Part shown: positions 10,417 to 22,600 of the stretch, in pieces
Layout of the letters: each line of letters starts with the position of its first letter
How positions within the stretch are numbered: the first letter of the stretch is position 1
DNA from: Trichuris trichiura
Lineage: Eukaryota; Nematoda; Enoplea; Trichinellida; Trichuridae
Direction of reading: 5' to 3'
Length of the DNA stretch: 64,000 bases
NCBI GenBank assembly: GCA_037903355.1
Contig: JBAJFE010000060.1
Coordinates: 1,302,001 to 1,366,000, forward strand
The notes under the pieces: model-generated
Database searches by the model: none
What the model saw: only the letters and a program-made list of their open reading frames with translations
What the model was told of the DNA's origin: nothing
Made by a program: the position numbers and the translations under genes

Positions 10417-10887
10417 CTAACCGGGTCGACCATCCGGAAGAGAGGATACTCTGAGCAATTGCCTTAGTTTGTTGATCTCGTCGTAGGCGGCCTCCAGTTC
10501 TGCTGACATTTGCGTTTCTCGTTGCTTCAACTTCTTGATGTCGCTTTTGCAAGTCTGCGAACGTTTTTTATTGCGACAATCAACAAAGTCCAGCTCCATG
10601 TTGGGAGCGTTTTCAACGTACCACATTTTGGCGAAGTAAATCCAACTTCTCGTTCCTCAGCTTGGACATTTCTTGCAGCAAATCTTGCAGCCTTCTTAAG
10701 TCTGTAAGCAGCTCAAGTAAAACGTTCGCCTTAGGTAGCAGCGAGCAAACAATTGACACATCATCCGGCATAGCTCTATGTTATTTATCATGTAGACAAG
10801 TTGAGAAAGCTTTTTTTCCTCTAGCCTATGCTTGTAACGAATTTTAGCAGCGTTACTTCGCCCTACGCTCCATTGAGTTGTGATCGC
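10417..10887 (-). other. coiled-coil tail exons of the RapGAP
   Basis: Three phase-0 exons (10887-10798, 10729-10622, 10554-10417) encode residues about 780-890: [10 protein letters not shown], then [18 protein letters not shown], then [20 protein letters not shown] and [10 protein letters not shown]. Heptad-like Leu/Ile spacing and abundant Lys/Glu indicate a long coiled coil. Vertebrate Rap1GAP ends without one as far as I recall, whereas the related SIPA1L RapGAPs carry a C-terminal leucine zipper. The short final tail is SSLPDGRPG and stop. Confidence 0.8.
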
Positions 10888-13800
10888 CTGTAAGTTTAAC
10901 CGAGGCAAAAACTGCTTCACTCATAATAGGCGCGTTTTTCGAAGCACCGAATAACGGCTGACTACTCAATTGCAACGAAAAATGCGGCTACCCTTGATAA
11001 CTCTCCTTCAAACTGTTCGTCATTGAATGAAATGCCATTTGTGGCTTTAATGGAGGGGAAATAAAAGCTCATTCCGCTGTTGTACGTACGTTCGTTGTTC
11101 GAAGATAAGCATGGCATGGTCGAAGGATCCGAGCAGAAGGTGCACATTAAATGCTTGAAGTTGGCCGTCTCCGCGCTGGACATGCTTTCCTGAAGAAAAT
11201 TTCAACGAAACTATTTTTAGCAAGCGTCTTTCTTTGGTCGGCTCTACCATTCCCGTGTCCGAGTCGTGCTCCAATTCCGTGCTATCCAAACTGGACGATT
11301 CGGAATCCGCTTGGCTAAAACGTTATGCCATTAATTCCGAAAAATACTTGCTTATGATCAACTGCGCCGCTTAGGCACAAGCCTATATGGTCATTGTTGA
11401 AGTTGTGTACAACAAGTCTGTCTGCATAGCTGCGCTTGAATGGGAAAAGACTATCAAATTCAATATATTAGTTTTACGTGACATTTTCCTATAGATTAAA
11501 TGGATACTTTTCAAAAGAGCGTAATTGCTCCACCAAGCCAACGCTGAACATCACCTCAAGGCAAAAGTCCTCAAGACGTGCCTGCCCAACGGCTTTATGC
11601 TAATTTATAGGTTAATGCAAATGGGATCGATATCCAATTCATTTTTTGGTCTGTACTTGCCACGTAAGGTGGAAGGTCAACGAAACTTGGATCATTGAAG
11701 AATAACAAGCTTAGGGTTATTCAGAATGAATGATTTTGTACGCGTACTGGGGTTCACCTCCCAAAAAAAGGAATAAGTTATCTTCCTACTCTGGCAGCTT
11801 TATAGCTGTGAGCGCCAAAAGCGCTACAGAGTTTGGCGTCTTGTAGCAAGACTTAGCCTTATAAGGAAAGGAACCAGGTGAATTTAAGCTCGGCATTTAG
11901 TCGTACTTACTTGGCAAATGTCCTGTCAGGACTGCTGCACTGCGACGGACTGGAACGAGCAGTATTGCAGGACATAAATGAAGGAGACAAACTGAGGTAA
12001 GAGGGTTTGCATGCGGTCTTTGAACTGCAACAACAAGTACAGAGAATGATCGATTTCTTCTGTACGTTCGACAACTTACCTTGACGCTTGAAAGTCAGTT
12101 CCAACCTGTTCCGAGAAGTCGACACTTTTCTTTTCGTTCCGTGACAGCGCCGTCTTGTTAGCCTAAGATTACGAGGAATACTTTTTATAGCTAAAAAGAT
12201 GGCTAATTCTTTATGGAAATAATTTACGGTAGCATTTTCTTGATGAGTCAGCTCAGTCAGCTGCAAAGGGTCGCTTTTGCGCGCACTGTCTTGACGTTCC
12301 ACCGACGAAGTAACCACGTCTGATTGCGTGGAGCTTTGCCTGTTTTTGCTACCGCCCGTAAGAGCTAAAATAGCCACTGACTCATCCACTTGCTCTTAAT
12401 GTTATTTTTTTTTGGAGATGCGGGCTCTCACCTTTTTTCACGGAACTGAACAGCCCCAAAGAGGCGTTCGACTCCTTTGGCAACTCCGGGTGCAGTATTG
12501 ATCCGTAATGCTCTATATTTTGGCGCTTCAATTCGCTGTACAATGCCTCGATAAGGGAAGAACGAGTGCGTTCCTTAAGTGGCAATAATGGAGAACGTAG
12601 AAGGCGGCACGCAGACTCTTTACCGCCAAGCTGGCGAATTTGCGTGCCTTGTAACAGGCATTTTCCGCATTGATCAGCTTCGTTAATAAGAAGTTCCTGA
12701 ATTCTTGACCTTTTGAGAATATGGGCGGCATGGGCAGTGTTGGACCAAAAAATGGTACGTCGTCCCTGGCAGCTACGGCAACCTGCAATCAGCGCAACTT
12801 CAGACTCCAAGCAATGCTTCAAATTGTTCTTCTGGCTTTGCTAGCCAATCGATCAACACAACTTTCTTTTTTTATTATCTTTAGTGCTTATCTAATAGGT
12901 TTGTCTGGAATGGTCGTAAGAGCTACGGACGACGAGTTGTCGTTGAGACTTAAAAACTTTGCCGGCCTATAGATCTGTCTGGCTGGCTGGCAACGAATGA
13001 ATCTTCCGCATTTCAAAAGAGAAGACGCACGCACCTTGTAGTGAGTTTTCGAACCGTTCCCAGAAATGGGCGTGACAACAATATAGGCATGAAGAAAATG
13101 TGAAGCAATCATGTCAGGCACGAAGGGCGTACTCTCCTCCTGGAATACCAATGCCACAATGTCGTTACCGATGTGCCTTTTTCGTTGCAATTGTTGCGAG
13201 TCGCCAGCCGTGTAGGGCAATAGGGTGGATACGTGAAACATTATCTCCCTTCAAAATTGTTTACGCGGTTAATATGCAAATTATGCAGTGCCTGCGAGTT
13301 GGCATACCGTTCTTTGAAGGTGGTATATACCGACTCTTCGCCCGTCTGGCCGTGCAGGGTGTCCAAACCTCCTCGAAAACCTTTGAAGTCAAGCAGTTTC
13401 ACTCTGTCGCCAAGAATTTCCAGGAATTCTTCCATCTTTTTGCCGTGCGAAATATTGCCGAACAATTCCTCTTCGGACGTCTTGAATGGTCTCTTCTTTT
13501 CTTTTGGGCGCAAAATGAGCATGCAAATTATTACCTGGCCAAATTTTTGATATATGACGCCGAACTTGTAACAGTTGACCAACATGTGCTCGTCGAAGCT
13601 CATGATCATTTCGGAACCCTTTGGAAACATGACGGGAGTGAAAAGATCGGTGGTTATGTTTTCGCACAAAAGCTGCAATTGAGAAGGTATACGGTTAGGG
13701 CACCCTTTGAAAACCGCATTTCTGCCGACCTTTGCCATTCGACTGGCTGTCGGTAGATCGCCTAAGCAAGAAGCTGGAATGATTTCATGGACAGTGCCAG

Positions 13801-16800
13801 TTTTAAGCCTTAAATTCCAAAGGTAACGTTAGTAAGGAAGCTGGTGACTAAGCAGGCGAGATCTCCTACCTGAGCATAATCCTCAAGTGCTCTTGGAAAG
13901 ACATCGTTTCCGTATGAATAGAAAGAACCACTGGGCCCAGTTTGTCGTCAAGAGCATAAAAGTTGAAATGATCCTTAAAATAAGAATCAAACATTATTTC
14001 TAGCGTTCAGAACTAAAAAAAACAGCTGCAGTTCTTCAAGCAGTCATTAACGTTGAGCGCAACTTAGATGGAAGGCTGCTATTTCTCTTAATAGCGTAAA
14101 AAAGTCAAACTTTTAAATATGGACGTAAGGGCCTTCAGGAAAATAATATCCCACTCGATGCGCGGTTCGCTTTTTCCGCAGAGTTGCTCAAGTACGGCTC
14201 TTCATTTTATGCTAATTAAGTTGACCATTCGTCAAGGCTGTCTGCGTTCAATTTCCGGCAAAGACTGCAATGACAAGAAAGGAGGGACTTTCTCCTTGCG
14301 CTTAGAGTTGTGTCGAACACTTCCTTATAACTTGCTGGCGCAATTAAGCTTAGGAGGATTACTTCCCACCAAAGGCAGCCGGATGAATAACCAATATTCC
14401 CATTTCCATTGACAAGCTGCTCTTGAATGAGCGAGTAATTGATGGATACGTTTCGCGTATGGCTTTTCTTTTCTCGCATTTCTTCCGTTTACGGTAATGT
14501 GCAAATTGCACAGACGTTAGTGAAAGGAAGCACTTTTGCCTAATCGAAGAAGGAAGGAGATGTTTGGGATTTTGAACAAATGCCCACTCTGCACTAGCGA
14601 CCTCTGCCTGTTGATGTTCGCACGCATGAGCCACGCCCACGTATTGAGCGAAATGGGGCAGGGAATTGGCGCGCTAACTTCTTACATACAACTCATCGGG
14701 GAGCGAATACAATTTCGGGAGATTAATTGCGTGCGCGCTAAGCCTTCTTACCTTTCCAAAGAAATGCCGACGATAGCACTTTGCGATTTCGTCGCTTTCG
14801 AACTTGATCCTCTGGCAGCTACTGTTATCAGAAGATGTAAAATGGTCTTCGATGGGTAGATGCGATGCTGAACCGGTGTCGATCCAGTAGCCGCCATGCT
14901 GAGGCATCACTACGGTCGGATACGGTCCCCCACGGCTGAGAATCTAAAAGGCAAATTAATCATACCACTGTCTGGCCATGGCCAACTAGGGACAATTCAG
15001 TTGTACAATCAATGGGCAGTTTCCCATTATGGAGATAAGATGGTTGCAAGGAAAGTCAATGCAATAGTCTGTATGACAGCTAAGAGATGCCGACGATGAA
15101 CCGTTAATTTCAGCCTTGTTTTATGCGTGGAAAAAAGTTACCTATTTCGTGGTCACTCGTAGTAATCCGCAGCTCGTGTAGTGGCAACGATTTGGACCCA
15201 GAAATTGTCTAGCAACATTGTTAGCAAAAATTTGCATATATCAATACCGTGAGTCATCATCGCATGGCAAAATCGCGTTCGATTCGTTGTGTCCTGTCGT
15301 TAACGTCTTAACAATCTAATAAATAATTACTCTGACCTCCGATGACGGCCTGTAGCTGACGTACTAAACGGATCGAACGTTATTTTGCCTTGAAGACTCG
15401 TTAAGTCAAATGGAGGATTCGTAAATATAGAAATGGGGAAAATGTGCAATGCTTTCAAAGGCATACCTGCTGAATGCTTTCATTTTGATTGACATTCTGG
15501 CTGACGGTTGCTTTCGGCCGAGGGGAACCCTGAAAACGTCACTGCTACAGCAAGGAACAATAACAATCATAGGTGCCCCTGCTGCCTTCATACTCTGTCT
15601 CGGTAAGGCTGCACCTCCTTTGAAAAGCAAAAGTAGTCCGTCACGCTGTGGCTTATGGCCGAATAGGGTGTGTGGAGAGTAGTAGTAAATTTTAAGGACG
15701 GATAAGAGCTACTCTTTTTGGGCGAACAAGTTCCTCGACCAAGGGACATGTGCCCTCGGAACCACTGCAACATGCCCAAAGAAGATAAGCAAGTTGGGAT
15801 ATCCAAGCGGTGAACGCGATATGCCGGCTGGCTGGGCAGGTGGATTCGCCAAAATAAAATAGCGTATCGATTCCGTTTTATGACAACGCGGTATCTGGAG
15901 CTTCGAATGGTCAGCCAGAGGGGGGAGAAGCAACGTCAAAGGATGACCCGCGGCGAGTTAGCATCGATTTATTGCCAACTATGGACAAGCAGTGTCGAGG
16001 CCGCTACTAATTGAGTCGATTTTTCTTGAATGACCACGAAAAGTCTCTTAGTAAAATTCAACGAGTTCATCGTGGCTTCTATAGATCAACTATGCGGTCA
16101 GCCCGGCCACAGAGACAGCAACGTCAAATATCTGCTAGCAGCTAGCCTTAGCCGGGCCTCTAGATGTCACCACTATCTTGACTGCCTGATTTAAATTGAA
16201 TCAAGAGCGGCATATTAGCAAATTCCATCTTCACCTCTTTTTCACCGTACGTGAATTGGCGCGGAAGCAATTCAATACGACAATAGGGTTTTCCAACTGC
16301 GCTAACACCACGACCGAGTGGGCTAATAAGCGATATCCCGCGCGGAGGGACTATTGTAGCAATCTGCAGCATCGCCGCGGTCGACTGGTGCGAAAGCAAT
16401 AAAATAACCAGTAAACGAGCATCGCAATCATTCGTTCCGCGTTCGAAGCTGGTTCAAGAATCGATTGGCGGGAAAGAGTTTTCTCGCGGGCGCGAAGCTA
16501 ACGAACGGAGGAATAACTAAAGCGAAATGACCGAAACCTTCAAGTAGCCTTGGTTCCAAGGAACACATTCCGACTGCGCTACGAAGTGATCATTCGTTTT
16601 TATGGGTGCACTTTCATCGAAGCGCCTCATGCAATGCGTACTTTTGATTCAATGCAAAATTGTCGCGAGCAACGGGCGCCTATTGCCTCGCCCGACTAAT
16701 GCTTAAGGCGCTTTTCCAAACGGTACATGTTTGAAGATACTTCAAGAAAGAGGAACACTTTGCCAAGTGAATCGATAGGCTATTTTCGATCAACTCGCTC

Positions 16801-19650
16801 TCAAATGTTCTGCTCATTTCCTGCCGCTTCGCCGCCATCCGCGGTTCATTTGAAAAACGCATAGGTAACGATGAAAGAAGTGGAATCTTGATTGCCGTTT
16901 CGACTCCGACCCGCGTCGAACGATAGAGCCAAACCTATTGCAGGATGAAGGGTCGATTTTCACTAATTTCTGCTGTTCGGACGAGGTGGCTAAGCGGATC
17001 ATTGCAGCATCCTTAATGTACGTTCATTTTGTCATAATTACATCGTCCATGCTTTCATTGGCAAGTAAGAGAGCAGAAATAACAGAGAATCGGTGAGGGA
17101 AAACTCAGTCTAAAATCAGGTTCTGCAAAGCGTCTTAATCCAAGGAAAATTGATGTATACGTTGATGCACGATAAAATAGGGCGAGGTGCTTGTTATTTT
17201 GGAAAGCATCTATTTCCCTCATACAATATTGAAGATAGATAGAGTTGGTGGATCGGCCCGCAACGTGAAATTTCTCGTCGTTGCAGGAAAATCAGGTACG
17301 CGGACATACCTTCCATTAAGAGGGACCTAATTTTGCGACAGAAAGTATTCTATCGGTACATCCTAACCTGTAACAACTGCCAAGCGCCTATAGCAAATTT
17401 GTTTGCTTATCAACATTAGACAACTATCGTTTACCCTCCGACATGCCTTCAGTCTCTTCGAAATAGGCATAATGTACTTCCTTGACATTCGTACAGTCCT
17501 CCAAACGTTCTATCAAAAGAATAAAGCGTCTTCAGTATAACGAAAGGGGTACGAGTGAATTAAGGTTTGATTTTTGTCGTGTTAGCTGAAGCATCACAGC
17601 GTGAATAGGGAAGGATTTTTTTTGTGCAACAGCTTTCTTCAAAAAGCTGACCAACTAAAAGAGGCAGATGACGCCATTCTTTTCACTGGGCCTCAATCCT
17701 TACAAGATGAGTCAGCGTGCGTTGTTACGATTGTACATTTTTTCTAGCCTTCAATCGAATTCATTATGCCCATACTGGAGTAAGGCAACCACTGACGGAA
17801 TTCTGCTAGTATATACCTAATTCTGGGAGAGACGGTGGATTTTAAAGAGTCTATTTCGTAGACAGAACCCAAAAGATTTTGTTATGCTGAGCGGTAAGCC
17901 GTAATTACCGAAAGAACGTTTTTCTTAGCACTTCAGTGTTATCTCATAAGTAGCGGTAATTTAATGCTTTGACCAGCAAGTAGAAGGTACAAATTCAATT
18001 TATAGGCGTTGCCTTTTACTTGCATCATCATTTATTAATACGAGTAATTTAAGCTTACGTAAAAACGTCCTAACTAATCAAATACGCTGGCGCGTTAATC
18101 CTATCCGCATTTCACGGAAACCAGACTCATCCAAGCGGATGTGAAAGGCCGAAATGCGGTTATGTAAATTTTTGAATCTGTCTAAAGAGCAGCTAAGCCC
18201 ACGTTGACAGATAAAGTTAGAAACGCCGAACGTTCGAAGCAACAAAATTTCTTCCAATAAAACAAAATGACATCATTCGATTGTTTTTGACGTTATACTG
18301 TCTCAGAAGGTCTTATTGAAACTTTGCGCCGCGTATTTCTAACGTTCACTGGTAAAGATTTGAATAATATAAGTTTTCCCAAATATGCGTGAATAATAAA
18401 GTATTTGCAGGTACTTAAGCTTTTTACGATTACCGGAGGAAAGAAATACGCGTAGACTGGAGGCAACTCGTCAGCAGAAGTCATCTTAGCGTAACCTAAG
18501 TCGCGCGTATCCCGATGTTGAGTCTGTTATTTTCCCGCGGGCAGTTTAAAAGCGCACGTCCATAAGAGGCAATGCCACCCTTTAACTAACTATTGCTGCC
18601 TTCGGGTGTGGTCTCGCCTTGTCCCGCTTTAACCAAGTTTCGTTCCAAATTCTCTACGAGAACGTTTTTTTCGCGCGTTAACGTAAACATATCAAGAATT
18701 CGGTCAAGCGTGCCACGCCTTTTTGTCGAGCCAACTTTTCCGGCGAAGCAAAACCAAAAAAGGAGCGTAGCGACGAAAGGCTAGGTTTTTTTGCTTTTTT
18801 TGCAAACATCAGTCATTTTGTTGCGCGAGGTGGCAAACACGCAAGATGCTGACAAACGTGACGTCGAATTTTCCGTGTAAGGCAAATCCAATAGAGCCCA
18901 TCGAAAGCGTAATCCGAATGTTTCAAGAAGACGACGCGTACTTATCCTATTCTATCGGGCAGCAACGAAAAGCACCTTTCATAGCTAAAGAAAAAAGCTT
19001 ACCGATGAAGTGGAGGCCACAGCGGACGGCAAAGGCCAGGCGCACCTTTGATCTTCCAGTCGATCGCTCTGGAGCCGTTCCAGTAGCGCGAAGAAGTCCT
19101 GCGCCTACAAAAGCGGGTAATACGTGGCCACGTCAACGTGGGCACCCACTCACCTTATCATCGTTCACTTCGCTGAGACCAATTTTTGACGACGTCGCCA
19201 GTTCGGCGTTGGACTTTTGTGGCAATGGAATAGCTGAATTGTGGTGAAAATTGCAGACGATCTGTCCTGTGGTCGGATGCTTCCTTAAATGGTATTCATC
19301 CAAGATGTTAACGAATGACAAATGTCCCTTGACATTCTCTATCGCCAAACGAACGTTTGCTAGCCGAAATGGTTTGCAGTGAAATGCAACGACAACGCGT
19401 AAACTGTAACCGACGTCGCCTAGTGCACGCTGTCGTCGTACATGGAAATAATCAAATCCGTTTACATAGGTAAGCTTGAGCAGTCGATCCGCTCGATCAA
19501 AGCCGACGGGCAGCTCGTCACGTCAGCCCAAGAGATGTTTGTATGAACGTAATGCCGGTCGCCGCCTGTCGCCGTTTTCGATTTCAGCAGCAGTCTACGT
19601 TTGCAGAAACGGGCAAATAGGGACGTTCTTTGTTTTGTCGTAAAGCGCAT
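10417..19650 (-). CDS. RAP1GAP: Rap1 GTPase-activating protein (Rap1GAP family), 20 coding exons
   Basis: Minus-strand exons: 19650-19466 (tentative first), 19403-19154, 19104-19003, 14943-14752, 13973-13870, 13808-13730, 13672-13535, 13480-13308, 13248-13035, 12782-12624, 12573-12432, 12364-12228, 12162-12080, 12024-11911, 11314-11248, 11189-10992, 10887-10798, 10729-10622, 10554-10417. All junctions are GT-AG and in phase, giving 890 residues with a TAG stop. The protein stimulates GTP hydrolysis on Rap1 in cytoplasm and at membranes and so turns off Rap signalling in adhesion. Order: N-terminal extension (1-145, unknown), GoLoco motif (146-168), PQHGGYWID segment (about 190), RapGAP domain (about 320-500) with [12 protein letters not shown] and the HIGNDIV loop whose Asn436 is the family's catalytic Asn thumb, the conserved [12 protein letters not shown] and [15 protein letters not shown] segments (480-530), a Ser-rich tail (580-780), and a predicted coiled coil (780-880). 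The exon list shows 19 entries; a small linker exon between 14943 and 19003 may have been missed, although phase does not require one. The 5' exon is the weakest part. Confidence 0.93.
12624..13973 (-). other. RapGAP catalytic region exons
   Basis: Seven exons here carry the conserved core. 13973-13870 ([17 protein letters not shown]) and 13808-13730 ([11 protein letters not shown]) encode the dimerisation-side segment. 13672-13535 ([19 protein letters not shown]), 13480-13308 ([20 protein letters not shown]) and 13248-13035 ([20 protein letters not shown]) carry the catalytic domain with the Asn thumb in HIGND. 12782-12624 carries the conserved [10 protein letters not shown] segment. Agreement with the Rap1GAP consensus is continuous across every splice junction, which fixes the exon ends. 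The 13729-13673 intron uses a weak donor (AAG|GTCGGC). Confidence 0.95.
14944..19002 (-). other. 4.06-kb intron of the RapGAP gene
   Basis: Separates the GoLoco exon from the catalytic-half exons. Every other intron in this gene is short (about 40-850 bases). No exon with the expected linker (a Tyr-Pro segment before the GGPYP motif) could be found. Several open frames occur, such as 16160-16399 minus, but none resembles this family. Confidence 0.6.
19003..19104 (-). other. GoLoco motif exon of the RapGAP
   Basis: A 34-residue phase-0 exon reading [20 protein letters not shown] (residues 146-165) then CAWPLP. It contains the GoLoco/G-protein-regulatory signature: Phe-Phe-x-Leu-Leu, Gln, and the Asp-Gln-Arg triad (163-165) whose Arg reaches the nucleotide of Galpha(i/o)-GDP. 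This motif sits at the N-terminus of Rap1GAP isoforms that bind Galpha subunits, which confirms the gene's identity independently of the catalytic domain. Confidence 0.92.
19154..19650 (-). other. N-terminal extension exons of the RapGAP (unknown domain)
   Basis: Exon 19403-19154 has a good acceptor (GGTTACAG) and donor (AAG|GTGAGT). It reads [20 protein letters not shown], then [18 protein letters not shown], and joins the GoLoco exon in phase 0. It looks like folded protein, not linker. Exon 19650-19466 ([15 protein letters not shown]...) ends in phase 2, which matches the 1-base start of the next exon. It could extend to an acceptor at 19679, so the true start may lie further upstream. I do not recognise this region from vertebrate Rap1GAP. 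Confidence 0.6.
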
Positions 19651-19679
19651 AAAGCCAAAGCGTAGACAAAAGCGGATCG

Positions 19680-22600
19680 CTGCAGTTGGACAAAGCAAAT
19701 AAGCTACGGCTGGGTCACTGGTACCCGCGCAGCATGCTGAGATGCAAGCGGATAAATTTTCCTTCTTCCAACCAGCAGATCATCTTCACCGCAGGAAAAC
19801 AAACAACAGCCTACGCTCTATGGGGGCTGTACACTCTTTTGTAATGTGGATTTCTTGAAGGCGATTGCAACGTTTGGAGAAAAACGCGATCGATCGCTTT
19901 CAAGACTCGGAAGAACTCTTTTCAACAGATCTCACTTCATACATCCTTAAAAGGCGGTGCCACGTCACCTCATATTAATCTGAGCTTAATACTTGTGAAC
20001 AAGGGGATGGAGAAGTATTAATGGCATTGCAATGCTTTTTCGGTATGGTTCATGGCATTGCCTGATTGACGCTGACATTATCATGCGTCATGACGAGTAA
20101 AGGCATTTTAAAACCGCGGGATGCTCTTTCTTCAATCCACTGATGATTTACGCAAACGCGGAAATTGCTACGGCCAATGCTTTCCAAGCAAAAAAGGCAT
20201 TGTTGGTTCAAAGAAAGTCCGCCCGAGGCTCACCTCCGTACGCTTGAGAAAGTAATGCCAAATAAGGGTCCATAGGGTGAATAGGCGCGTTTCTATGGGC
20301 AGCTTCCATCTCTCCTTCTTGTGCTACGTTATTCAACTCGGCTCAACGCATCGCTTGGGACAAATAAGGGGAAGTGAATGGTTTTTAGTAGATAAATGCG
20401 GGCAACTAAGTAGACCCCACGATGATCCGATGATGAGAGCGTAGTTATAAGTAGTCCATTCAGTTAAGAATGTTTTGAAGAAATATGATTCCATATTTAT
20501 GAAAAACGCCCTTTTGTCCTGTGGTAGGAAGCCTATCTTGCGATTGAGGATGAGCCTAAGGGGCCAGAAGAGGTGAGTGGTCTAAGCCGTTATTTGTCCC
20601 TTGAGAAAAGGTTCAACTGCTGTTTAATTAACAAAACGAAGTGTCTGATGTGTTAAACAAACAGCGGTGATCACAAGTCAATAGACCTATAGCAAACGTG
20701 ACTTTGATGACCTCAACAGAAGGGCTTGTCGGCCTGCTTTGACCTCTATGCGTATCACATGTAGAGTGAGCCAAACCAAACCAAGGGGATAATAATTTCA
20801 GAGCGTTAGAGGTAAGAGCGATGGTATTTCGTGAAAAAGAGCGCTGGTCAGTATCGAAGGTGCTCAACAGGTATCATACGTGAAAGTATGCCTCAACAGG
20901 TGCAAGAAGCTGGCTAAGCAAAGAGTATTCATCGGAATGTAACTTTAAGACGACGAAAAGAGGATCATTTCCGCTTCAGCGCAATTATGAAGTTGAAAAT
21001 TTAAAAGCATGCGGCGGAAGGTTTCCAAAGCCTGCTGCTCAGGTGGCATTTCTCCCTCGTGTAACAAGCACCGCAAGGCAAAAAATAATAACCATAGTAA
21101 ACGCTGCGGCAAAATGGTTGGCAACTGGATAGCCTATTTCTGTTAATTAATCACACCTTGGGACGACTGTGTATACTCGTCATTTCTACCTCACTCTAAA
21201 GTGGCGAAAGAAAGTGCATAAAACATTGAACTTCGCAGAGACGGAGAGAGCTGGCGCTTTGCTTTCGAAATTTCTTAGGTAGCTGACAGCAATCGACTTC
21301 GAAGGCACTTAAGCTGAACTGCTACGAAGGCAAGAACGTAGGCAAAGGGAAAACCAAGTCAAAACATACCGTCGTAGCTTAAGCATTGTTTTTTCTTGGT
21401 TAGCAGCTTGGAAGGGGAGAGAAAACACAACGTCGTATAGACCAGGTTGCAAATGTTCCCTGTATAAAGGAATGATGATCGGCCAGATGCTCCATGTAGC
21501 CTCAGCGTGCCCATTGCGGATGACCTCGCGTCAGCTTAGCAATGATTGATGCCACCGAGTAAAATCATAGGGTAAAGACAGAGGTTGCTAGGCAAAAAGC
21601 AAGCCTGTCGTAGGTAGCATCCATCAAGAGGGAAAAAGTCGTTTCCGCGACGCCGGCGGCATGCAATTAAAAAAGGCACTATCAAGTCGAGGAATGCGGA
21701 ATAGGACCGCTATTGAGCAGTGAGCCAATCGCTGTCGCTGCCATACGCATAGAAGGTTCACCTTTAAGAGAGCAGCTCCTTTTCAATTCTCCATCTTAAG
21801 CAGATATCACCCGCGAGGAATCGAAGTGCCCTTGCGCTTGCAACTTGGGTAGAATAAATTTTAAAAAAGGCGACGATAGGGTCCAAAAAGTTCTCGCAAA
21901 CGAGGGCAATGAAAATGCCAAAGCAACGACGGCGCGAATTGATGAGTACAAGATGCCTGCCCAGCTGGACCGAAGAGAATGATACTTTTGCTTGCTTCTC
22001 GAAATACTAAGAAATGTGGCAAAAGCCAACTGACAGCGGATCGTCAAGCGTGACCTGTTCCTAACAAGTTAAGGGTAAAGCAGCTACACAAAGGTGGCGG
22101 GGTACATTCTCTGAGAGTTCTTATTTAAATATGCGAATGTATATTTACTGATTCTATCAAGTATATATAGTCCGAAGAAAGTCAGACGGATTAGACATTA
22201 TGAATTGGGAAAGCTGAAATGTCCGACAGACCTATTTTGGGTAGTCGCGTCAAAGGACCCTTATTATAAGCAAAAATTGCCAAAGAAAATCGAGCGCTGC
22301 AATATAAGCTATGATAAGCTTTTCCGGGGTGCATTCAGCCGGCAAGCTTTGGCAATTCGAGCAATTTCAAGAATGCGCATTGTTCGCATTCAAAGTAGTA
22401 TGGAGAAAATGACAAAGCCTAAGCCTTTGGTGCGTCGATGATTCAGTCAATTGAAAGATGCCAACATCCAAGCGAATAGCAAAACCTGCTTCAGCTAAGG
22501 TTAAGCTCCAAGTCGTTTTTCCATCGTACTTATTATGCAGGCGGAGGAAGCTCACTTTCAGTTGAGAATTGTCAACTGTAATACTTTATTTTCAGTTGTA

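Noticed and set aside
10798..10887. Basic-leucine-zipper-like sequence ([15 protein letters not shown])
   Set aside because: The bZIP signature needs Asn-x2-Ala-Ala spacing, which is absent. The exon joins the RapGAP frame on both sides and is better read as its coiled-coil tail.
13100..13756. 218-codon plus-strand frame
   Set aside because: It is antisense to the homology-confirmed RapGAP catalytic exons.
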